Shown piece by piece: positions 57,520 through 64,000 of a stretch of DNA of 64,000 nt; the stretch's first letter is position 1; each line of letters opens with the position of its first letter. The stretch is taken from assembly GCA_002399235.1 (NCBI GenBank), contig DHDH01000013.1, positions 4,791 to 68,790 of the forward strand, read 5' to 3'. The translations under genes and the position numbers were made by a program. A model generated the notes under the pieces. That model did no database searches and was not told the origin of the DNA. It saw only the letters and a program-made list of their open reading frames with translations. This stretch comes from Firmicutes bacterium UBA4881 (GTDB lineage Bacteria; Bacillota; DTU065).

Positions 57520-58485
57520 ATGTGTGCTCTCAAGCTTGGCAAAAAAGGCAAGAAAGTAAGAAAATTACAAGAAAAACTTTCTAAAGTTGGTTATGATCCA
57601 GGAGAGAGAGATGGCTATTTTGGTTATAAGACTCTAGAGGCGTTATCGTACTTAAGAAAAGATCTACATCTACCGTCTACTGGTATTGCTGATAGACAAT
57701 TTTATTGGTATCTGCAATCGAGAAAAAACTTTAGTAGTACTTACTCTAGAGATCAAGATGGGGTCTTAAAGCGTACCTTTAGTCCCAAAATTGGTGCTTT
57801 AGGTGACTATCCGGAAGCCAATTTTGTTTTGGATTATCCCGAGGGTGAGGCATCTAAAATAAAGGTTTTGGTTTTAGATGAGACGCCTTTTCTGGCTAAA
57901 AGTCTTTTAAAAATTTATAAACACCCTTTCTACATTGCCTTCCATTCTTTAATTGGCCAAAGAAAAACCCAGGTGTTAGCTTTAGCTAAAAGCGCTCAAG
58001 GCTTAATCTATCTGCCTTGGGAAAGAGAGCTTTCTTTAGATAACCCTATTCTTATAGAAAAGATACCTCTTAAAATAGAGAGTCTTCTAAAAGACTTTTA
58101 TTGGAAGGATCTTTATCTGGCAATTCCTCTCCAGGCTTTCGAATGGGTATTAGAGCCAGAGAAAGTAGAGGGAGCTGTCAGGCACTCAGGACAAAACACA
58201 GCTTTCAAAGGTACAGTGCTTGAAAGCTATCCAAAACAAAAAGAATATGGTGAAACCATCTCATTTTTAAGGAAAAATAGAATTAAAGGTCGTCTACGCC
58301 AAGGAGAGATGAGTTTTTGGTATGGGCAAAATCGTTACAAGACAGTTATAAAAACCATAAGTGCCGGGGAGATCGAAAAACTCCTGCATCTTTGCGATAT
58401 ATATCGGCTTAGCGGAGTAGTTTTATGGGCTGTAGGGCCAGGAGAAGATCGACTTTGGCATCTGAATATACCCAAGCAGTTATGA
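57520..58485 (+). CDS. Peptidoglycan-binding protein with GH18-like C-terminus
   Basis: A 321-residue protein. The N-terminal peptidoglycan-binding domain (LKLGKKGKKVRKLQEKLSKVGY, DGYFGYKTLEALSYLRKDL, about residues 4-60) is followed by a barrel-like region ending in LSGVVLWAVGPGEDRLW, which resembles the last strands of GH18 spore-lysis enzymes (SleL/YaaH type). The DxxDxDxE active-site motif of GH18 is not visible, so it may be degenerate. No signal peptide. ATG at 57520 with GGAGGGAG upstream. It lies between veg and a spore-coat gene, suggesting a sporulation or germination role. Confidence 0.6.
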   Translation: MCALKLGKKGKKVRKLQEKLSKVGYDPGERDGYFGYKTLEALSYLRKDLHLPSTGIADRQFYWYLQSRKNFSSTYSRDQDGVLKRTFSPKIGALGDYPEANFVLDYPEGEASKIKVLVLDETPFLAKSLLKIYKHPFYIAFHSLIGQRKTQVLALAKSAQGLIYLPWERELSLDNPILIEKIPLKIESLLKDFYWKDLYLAIPLQAFEWVLEPEKVEGAVRHSGQNTAFKGTVLESYPKQKEYGETISFLRKNRIKGRLRQGEMSFWYGQNRYKTVIKTISAGEIEKLLHLCDIYRLSGVVLWAVGPGEDRLWHLNIPKQL

Positions 58486-58541
58486 GATGAGATTTCTTGG
58501 CATATATTCCTAGAGAAGAAAGAGCTTAAGGGGGGAGAACC

Positions 58542-60104
58542 TTGGGTATACAGGTGTCGGAGAACACAATAAGAATTAGAGATATCGCAGGTAGAGGTGA
58601 GTCAATTTCCTATGTAAAGGCGAGTGCAGAAATTCCTGCTGCAAAGCCAGCGGTTGCTCGCGTTCTTAGTGTTCGTGGTCGTCCCAAAATCAATGATGTT
58701 TCTGTAGAGGCAGGCAAGATTCTCTTTAAAGGTCAATTGAGTATTGAAGTGTTGTATGTACCAGTAAACACAGGTGAGTTAGCAGCAGATTTAGTTGAAA
58801 AAGCTGAGTTTAAAGATGTAGCTCAATTTGAGTATTTTGTTGAGGTGAAAGATGCTAAGGCAAGTGATGAACCAATTGTCCGCACATTTTTGCAGAGTGT
58901 AGACTATAATCTGCAAAAAGATCGCCTTTTATCTTTTGAAACAACCCTGCGACATGAAGTATTAGTTTATCGGGTCCAAAAACTAAAATGCTTAGGAGAT
59001 ATCATCGTTACACCGCCAGAAAGAATTAAGATCGATAAGCGAGAACTACTTTTAGAAGAGTATGCCGGTAAATTACAAAAGTCTACTAGTGTTAGTAGCA
59101 ATTTAGCTCTACCACTAGGGGTATTACGATTAGTAGATGTTACTGTTAAACCAGTCTTAAAACGTGAATTAGCAGATGGCACTGGAATTACACTGCTAGG
59201 TTCCTTAGATGTGACCCTACTTGCAGTAAGAGAGTTAGGGGATACCGCTGTTGTCCAATCTATACTCTTACCAGGAGCATTAGCTTTTGAAGAAAGAATA
59301 GAGGCACCAATTGGTGATAACTTACTCAGCCGCACAAATATCCTAGTTGATTATGTAAGTTATGCTCGGTTTGAAAGTGAGTTAAGACTCGATATAGGCT
59401 TAAGTTTTAAAAGCGAGCTCACAACACCAAAGCGAATAAGTTTAATCGCTGATGCAGAGAGTGTAGCAGGACGCAGGATTATTGTCCGGAACGGTTCTTT
59501 AGCTCTAAAACGAAAGGTCGTCTCTGCTCCATCTAAAACTATAGCTGAGACGCTCTTAAGGTTTCCTGAAGGTTTACCAGAACCTGCCGAGATGCTTATA
59601 ATGCAGATTACTCCTAGAGTAGAACGTTCGGAATGGGCAGGAGAAACACTTTATGCTAACGGTACTTGCAGTTTAGAGCTCATCTATGTAGGGACTGATG
59701 CCGAGTTACACAGTGTGTTATGGGATAATGTTTTAGATTTTAATGCTCCACTAGATTTTACTGGGCTTGAGGTAGATGCGGAGGTAATTGGTATTGAAGT
59801 TAACACCGAGTCAATCAGACAGCAGTTTACAGAGACTGGTTTAGAAATTTCTGTTGCTCTTACCCTCTTAGCAGAGGTCTCTGCACCTGAAGCCGCTAAT
59901 TGCCTTTTAGAAGCTATGGTGTTTGACGAAATTGAACCTAACCCAGCTTATATTACTTTTGTAACGGTAGAAGAGGACGATTCGCTTTGGAAACTTTCTG
60001 AGAGGTATCAGATTCCAATGGAAAACATCGTCGAAGACAATGGCCTTATTTCCGAAGAATTAATTCCTGGGCAAAGACTCTGTCTCAGGCGTTATAGGAA
60101 ATGA
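58542..60104 (+). CDS. SipL-like spore-coat protein (SPOCS repeats and LysM)
   Basis: A 520-residue protein with three DUF3794/SPOCS domains (about residues 25-135, 165-280 and 320-435) and a C-terminal LysM (VTVEEDDSLWKLSERYQIP, ENNGLI-type end, about 460-518). This is the SipL layout of Clostridia, in which SipL binds SpoIVA and localises the coat on the forespore. TTG start with GGGGGGAG upstream. The repeats share strands such as FKGQLSIEVLYVP and CSLELIYVG. It identifies the organism as an endospore former or a recent descendant of one. Confidence 0.88.
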   Translation: MGIQVSENTIRIRDIAGRGESISYVKASAEIPAAKPAVARVLSVRGRPKINDVSVEAGKILFKGQLSIEVLYVPVNTGELAADLVEKAEFKDVAQFEYFVEVKDAKASDEPIVRTFLQSVDYNLQKDRLLSFETTLRHEVLVYRVQKLKCLGDIIVTPPERIKIDKRELLLEEYAGKLQKSTSVSSNLALPLGVLRLVDVTVKPVLKRELADGTGITLLGSLDVTLLAVRELGDTAVVQSILLPGALAFEERIEAPIGDNLLSRTNILVDYVSYARFESELRLDIGLSFKSELTTPKRISLIADAESVAGRRIIVRNGSLALKRKVVSAPSKTIAETLLRFPEGLPEPAEMLIMQITPRVERSEWAGETLYANGTCSLELIYVGTDAELHSVLWDNVLDFNAPLDFTGLEVDAEVIGIEVNTESIRQQFTETGLEISVALTLLAEVSAPEAANCLLEAMVFDEIEPNPAYITFVTVEEDDSLWKLSERYQIPMENIVEDNGLISEELIPGQRLCLRRYRK

Positions 60105-60116
60105 TAGAAAAAGACC

Positions 60117-60146
60117 AAGGCTGCCATAAGGCAGCCTTTCTTTTTT
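60117..60146 (+). terminator. Rho-independent terminator
   Basis: AAGGCTGCC, an ATAA loop and GGCAGCCTT followed by a T-rich tail. Confidence 0.9.
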
Positions 60147-60282
60147 CTCTTCCTACAAAATTGTGGAATTGTTAGCTAAAGACGGTTAAAATATAAGACA
60201 TGAACAAAGACCTTAAAAAATAGCCTAAAAAAGAAGGAAATTTGTTAAAATATATTGAGACTGATTTAGGAGGAATTTTATT

Positions 60283-61290
60283 ATGCATATGGGGATAATT
60301 GGTGCTGGTGGCTGGGGTAGTGCCTTAGCTGTTAGCTATGCCAATGCAGGTTGGAAAGTTACTATCTGGGCACATAACGTGGAGACAGCTAGCGAGATCA
60401 ATGAAAGACACACCAATTGTAATTATCTACCAGGAGTTGATTTTCCCCACAATATTAAAGCTACTGCTTCTTTTGAGTTCCTCCAAGAAGAAAAAATTGT
60501 CCTTTTAATGACACCAGCTCAACATATACGCTCAGTAGTGAAAGAAGCAAAGCAGTTTTTTGATCCAGAAGCTGTTATTGTGCACGGAGCTAAAGGTATT
60601 GAAAGAGGTTCTCTTAAACGAATTAGCGAGGTCATAAAAGAAGAGACAGCAGGAGCATTTCCTGTTTTGGTTCTGTCAGGACCAACTCATTCAGAGGAAG
60701 TTGCCCGCCAAATGCCTACAGCTTGTGTTTTAGCAGGTAATAACCAGTTACTCTTAAAAGAGATGCAAAACCAGTTAATGTTGCCTTCTTTCCGTATCTA
60801 TACCAGTGAAGATGTAATTGGTGTTGAAATTGGCGGTTCTTTGAAAAATGTTATGGCTATTGCAACCGGAATTGCTGATGGTATAGGCTATGGCGATAAT
60901 GCTAAGGGAGCTTTAGTTACTAGGGGTTTAGCAGAGATGGCTAAGTTAGGCGTAAGAATGGGTGCTAACCCGCTTACCTTTGCAGGCCTCTCAGGAATGG
61001 GAGATCTTATTGCTACTTGTACTAGTAGCCATAGTCGTAACAGACAAGCAGGCATAGCTTTAGCTCAAGGAAAATCTCTAAATGACATCCAAAATTCTAG
61101 TAAAATGGTTGTGGAAGGAGCTTTTACAGCTAGTGCTGCTTATAAATTAGGACTCAAGTATGAAGTTGAATTACCGATCGTTAGAGAAGTAGTTGCTGTA
61201 CTAGAGGGGTTAAAATCTCCGGCAGAGATAGCTGGACTACTGATGACTAGAGAAGCACAGGAAGAGCTAAATTATCTCTTGCAATCTTAA
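60283..61290 (+). CDS. gpsA: NAD(P)-dependent glycerol-3-phosphate dehydrogenase
   Basis: A 335-residue enzyme making sn-glycerol 3-phosphate for phospholipids. The Rossmann loop is IGAGGWGSALAVSYANAG (residues 5-22); VLSGPTHSEEVARQMPTA and the catalytic-lysine region GVEIGGSLKNVMAIATGIADG are conserved, and LSGMGDLIATCTSSHSRN follows. AGGAGGAATT RBS; ATG at 60283 or 60289 are both possible. It stands alone here, although in many Bacillota it follows der and plsY. Confidence 0.95.
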   Translation: MHMGIIGAGGWGSALAVSYANAGWKVTIWAHNVETASEINERHTNCNYLPGVDFPHNIKATASFEFLQEEKIVLLMTPAQHIRSVVKEAKQFFDPEAVIVHGAKGIERGSLKRISEVIKEETAGAFPVLVLSGPTHSEEVARQMPTACVLAGNNQLLLKEMQNQLMLPSFRIYTSEDVIGVEIGGSLKNVMAIATGIADGIGYGDNAKGALVTRGLAEMAKLGVRMGANPLTFAGLSGMGDLIATCTSSHSRNRQAGIALAQGKSLNDIQNSSKMVVEGAFTASAAYKLGLKYEVELPIVREVVAVLEGLKSPAEIAGLLMTREAQEELNYLLQS

Positions 61291-61348
61291 AAGGGAACAT
61301 GATCTTTGTTAGGTCTACTGTTACATGTCTTTTCGGAGGTGAAAATAT

Positions 61349-62572
61349 TTGCCAGGTTTAGTTGAAGAAGTACTTAATGCATTTGCTACACTTCTTGATT
61401 GGGACGGAGATAATAAATTAATACACGCACGTAGAACAGCATTTATAAGTGCCCACCTGGCAGAAGTGGTCTGCCCAGAAAAAACTGAAGAAATTCTTAG
61501 AGCTGGTTTAATGCATGACATTGGCACTATTGGCTTACCCGAGCACATCTTACACTTGATAAATGGCTTATTTCATATCGATGAGCTAAATGAAGCGGTC
61601 TTAGCTCATCCTTGGCGTGGTGGTGTCATGCTATCTTTGATGGGGCTTAATGAGGAAGCTACTATTGTTAGAGCTCATCACGAATTCTGGGATGGTACTG
61701 GCTATCCTAGAGGATTGCAAGGAATGGAGATACCTCAGGGAGCGAGGATTGTTGGTTTAGCTGATTATATCGATGTGCTTATCTACCATAATCCACAAAT
61801 TACGAGGGAACAGTTGTTAAAAAGAATAGATAATAATCCTCAATTTGATCCTACGCTCATAACAATAATTAATAGAGTGCTAACATCTAAGCTTTGGGAT
61901 CTTATACTAGACCCGGAACAGCTAAATGATGAGTTACGACGCTTTTGGTGGGAAGAAAAAGGTTTTTTAGATGATACAGAAGAATTAGAACAAATAGATT
62001 TGATTATAGAGGTCTTAGCTCAGGTTATCGACTGTAAGCACACATATACAGCCGGACATTCCTATAGAGTGGCTTATTATGCTGAGGGTATTGGCAAAGC
62101 GCTAAACCTCAAGGATGAGGATTTGCATAAATTAAGGCAAGCTAGTTTACTCCACGATTTAGGTAAAATTGCTGTACCCAGAAGGATATTAGATAAACCC
62201 AGTCATCTTTCAACTCTGGAGTGGGCAATTATTAAAAAGCATCCTGTTATTAGTGGCGATATTATGCAAACGGTACCCCTTTTTAAGGAGCTAGCACCGC
62301 TAGCTAGTAGTCACCATGAACGGTTTAGTGGCGGGGGCTATCCTCTAGGGCTAAAAGGCGAAGAGATACCTTATTTAGCAAGGATTATAACTATTGCTGA
62401 TGTTTTTGATGCGCTAACCTCAGAACGGCCGTATAAACAAACACTGAGTGTAGAAAAAGCATTAATGATCTTAAAAGAGAGTGAAGAACAATTTGATCCA
62501 GAAATACTGGTAATAGCTTTCGAGGTGTTAGCTACATTAGGTAATGAAATTTGGGAGAAAGGCATAGCTTGA
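61349..62572 (+). CDS. Tandem HD-GYP domain protein
   Basis: A 407-residue soluble protein with two HD-GYP-type domains. The first has HARRTAFISAHL, MHDIGTIGLPE and RAHHEFWDGTGYPRG (about residues 25-150); the second has HSYRVAYYAEGIG, LLHDLGKIAVP and SHHERFSGGGYPLG (about 230-395). Both keep the HD pair and the H-X-G-Y-P type segment needed for metals. HD-GYP proteins hydrolyse cyclic di-GMP or related dinucleotides; the tandem form is less common. TTG start with GGAGGTGA upstream. Its stop overlaps the next gene start. Confidence 0.88.
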   Translation: MPGLVEEVLNAFATLLDWDGDNKLIHARRTAFISAHLAEVVCPEKTEEILRAGLMHDIGTIGLPEHILHLINGLFHIDELNEAVLAHPWRGGVMLSLMGLNEEATIVRAHHEFWDGTGYPRGLQGMEIPQGARIVGLADYIDVLIYHNPQITREQLLKRIDNNPQFDPTLITIINRVLTSKLWDLILDPEQLNDELRRFWWEEKGFLDDTEELEQIDLIIEVLAQVIDCKHTYTAGHSYRVAYYAEGIGKALNLKDEDLHKLRQASLLHDLGKIAVPRRILDKPSHLSTLEWAIIKKHPVISGDIMQTVPLFKELAPLASSHHERFSGGGYPLGLKGEEIPYLARIITIADVFDALTSERPYKQTLSVEKALMILKESEEQFDPEILVIAFEVLATLGNEIWEKGIA

Positions 62573-63381
62573 TGAAAAAAGACATTAAATTAATTGTTAC
62601 TGATTTAGATGGAACTTTAATAGATGGTAAATTGAGGGTTTCGGATCAAGATAGACAAACCCTTGAGTTACTAAAAGAAATAGGTATTCCTGTAGTGCCA
62701 GCTACTGGCAGAGGGTTAAGATCAGCAGAAGGAATAGTAAATAATTTACCGATAAGTAACTATCTCATTTGCTTTGGTGGTGCAGCTTTATTCTTTGAAG
62801 AGCAAGTCATCTGGCACACAGCTGTTGGTAATTGTCTACCTTATTATGAAGTATTAAAACAGAGAGAGATTAGTAATATTGCTGTTTATCACGTTCATAC
62901 TGATGGGGTGAAAGATCTTTCTCTTTTTACACCCAAAACAGCCGAATGGGCCTATACACTGGAGAAGTATGGTGGCGAGGTTATAAGAGGTGAAAAAATA
63001 CCTTGGGCCGCTAGCCAAAACCTAACCAAGATGGTCTTCTTTGCAGGCTTAGAAGAATTGCAAGAGGTGCAAGTTAAATGGCTGGAACTAGGCAAAGATA
63101 AACACATAGTTCTTTCTAGTGATTATACTTTAGATATTACCCATGCTGATGCTCGTAAAGGGGTAGCTACTCGCATATTAGCTATGGAAATGGGAATTAG
63201 TATGGAAAATGTAATGGCACTAGGTGATAACTTTAATGATTATGATTTAATTAAGGAAGCAGGCTTCGGTGTAGCTATGGGTACTGCTCCAGATGGTGTG
63301 AAGAAAATAGCCGATTATGTTACAGTTTCTGTTAAAGAAAGTGGTTTTTCCCAAGCGGTCCACAAGTTTGTATTAGGCTAG
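62572..63381 (+). CDS. Cof-type HAD phosphatase
   Basis: A 269-residue HAD-IIB hydrolase. Motif I is LIVTDLDGTLIDGKLRVS (residues 5-22), motif II ATGR, then HADARKGVA and the late GDNFNDYDLIKEAGFGVAMG. The cap is the C2 type typical of Cof proteins, which dephosphorylate sugar phosphates or flavin and pyridoxal phosphates. ATG at 62572 overlaps the preceding stop (TGATG). The natural substrate cannot be told by eye. Confidence 0.92.
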   Translation: MKKDIKLIVTDLDGTLIDGKLRVSDQDRQTLELLKEIGIPVVPATGRGLRSAEGIVNNLPISNYLICFGGAALFFEEQVIWHTAVGNCLPYYEVLKQREISNIAVYHVHTDGVKDLSLFTPKTAEWAYTLEKYGGEVIRGEKIPWAASQNLTKMVFFAGLEELQEVQVKWLELGKDKHIVLSSDYTLDITHADARKGVATRILAMEMGISMENVMALGDNFNDYDLIKEAGFGVAMGTAPDGVKKIADYVTVSVKESGFSQAVHKFVLG

Positions 63382-63393
63382 GAGGAATGCCTA

Positions 63394-64000
63394 GTGAGCC
63401 GAAACAAAGACCTTGAATTGACCAAAGAGAGGGAACTGGAACTTTTTTATGCGAAGACTTCAATTAAGAAATTGCGTCTCACGGGTTTAGTTTCTGGAGC
63501 GATAATGCCTTGGATTCCATTTATAATTGTGATAGCAGCTTTGTTTATAAGTAATCTCTTTGACTTCTTTATGTATGCAGAGTTTATTTTTGCTCCTCTT
63601 GATCTCATGAAAGAATCAGCACTGCTTCTTTTGGGTTCAACATTAATATTAGCTGCCATTGGGAGCATTGCTGCTACAGGTTTTTCTCAAGAACCTCTCC
63701 GTGTATTTCATAGTGAGATGAGAATATCACGGCCCTTTGCATTTTTTGTGGTAGGCTTTTTTCTCTTGATTACGCCGTTTGGTTTTATTGTGTGGCTTAC
63801 AGAACATCGGTTCAATCTTCTGGAGATCCCAAGTATGTTTGTTTTAAGCTTAGTCCTAAGTTTATTAGCTTTTCCCTACTGGAAAGCAATTTTTAACAAA
63901 GTTATTTACCATATAAGTGACTATGATGCAGTAGCACAAGTAGAGAAAGAAGCGATCGAAGCGAGAAGTAAACAAAATGTAACCAGAGAAGAAGAGCAAG
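63394..64000 (+). CDS. Multi-span membrane protein, cut by window end
   Basis: An open frame from a GTG with GGAGGAA upstream (63381-63387) to the last base, 202 codons visible. A charged N-terminus is followed by four hydrophobic segments (about residues 33-55, 72-94, 115-135 and 147-165) and a polar, glutamate-rich tail (VEKEAIEARSK) that begins a cytoplasmic domain. No family recognised from this part. It lies 12 bases after the Cof-type gene and is probably co-transcribed with it. Confidence 0.7.
   Translation, partial: MSRNKDLELTKERELELFYAKTSIKKLRLTGLVSGAIMPWIPFIIVIAALFISNLFDFFMYAEFIFAPLDLMKESALLLLGSTLILAAIGSIAATGFSQEPLRVFHSEMRISRPFAFFVVGFFLLITPFGFIVWLTEHRFNLLEIPSMFVLSLVLSLLAFPYWKAIFNKVIYHISDYDAVAQVEKEAIEARSKQNVTREEEQ

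Overview
This window is a stretch of an A+T-rich bacterial chromosome, most likely from an anaerobic, endospore-forming Bacillota (Clostridia or a related class). Markers for this are the rpsF-ssb-rpsR-(MazG-like)-yybS-rplI cluster, Veg, a SipL-like SPOCS/LysM coat protein, a YabE-like G5/3D protein next to rsmA, split GcvPA/GcvPB, DUF951, strong GGAGG ribosome-binding sites and frequent TTG/GTG starts. Most of the window is housekeeping; no CRISPR array, rRNA, prophage or intact insertion sequence was seen.

Layout. 1-6.5 kb: end of a sugar-binding protein gene, an ACT/UPF0210 pair, a VanW-domain protein, ilvE, and a secreted beta-rich protein that could be an outer-membrane barrel. 6.5-14.1 kb: the glycine cleavage operon gcvT-gcvH-gcvPA-gcvPB, then two radical SAM proteins and a LipM-like acyltransferase, which together look like a dedicated lipoylation route for GcvH. 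14.4-20.9 kb: a glycolipid-type glycosyltransferase with a flippase-like membrane protein, a TetR regulator with a perfect operator in front of a radical SAM gene, a CBM9 protein, MscS and DUF951. 20.9-25.1 kb: ychF and the S6/SSB/S18/L9 cluster.

25.1-30.6 kb is the accessory island of the window. It lies between rplI and purA, where related genomes often carry gdpP and dnaB. It holds three minus-strand zinc-ribbon or small membrane proteins, a decayed IS30-family transposase, and a two-gene ATPase/Toprim-like module. The second gene of that module is split by a frameshift exactly at an A AAA AAC heptamer. This module is the best candidate for something new here; it resembles two-gene phage-defence modules, but that is inference. 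dnaB itself lies near 52-54 kb, beside a DnaD-domain gene.

30.8-39.7 kb: purA, four tRNAs (Lys, Glu, Asp, Phe), an enoyl-reductase-like SDR, tRNA-Gly, a HhH-GPD glycosylase, an HAD phosphatase, a cysteine-cluster protein, a catalytically degenerate GH9-like membrane protein, DUF421, and an oxidoreductase/isomerase pair. 39.9-50.4 kb: a chemoreceptor, a glycosyltransferase, fhs-folD (one-carbon metabolism, functionally linked to the gcv operon), a 31-residue membrane peptide, two tandem paralogous secreted proteins, a PrcB-like protein and nicotinate phosphoribosyltransferase. 50.5-64 kb: a secreted protein, dnaD-like/dnaB, a TatD-associated-type radical SAM protein, YabE-like, rsmA, a YkuK-like protein, veg with two tandem consensus promoters, a peptidoglycan-binding/GH18-like protein, sipL-like, gpsA, a double HD-GYP protein, a Cof-type phosphatase and a truncated membrane protein at the edge.

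All family assignments were made by reading motifs by eye; no database search was run. Start codons were moved to the position best supported by a ribosome-binding site, and each such choice is explained.
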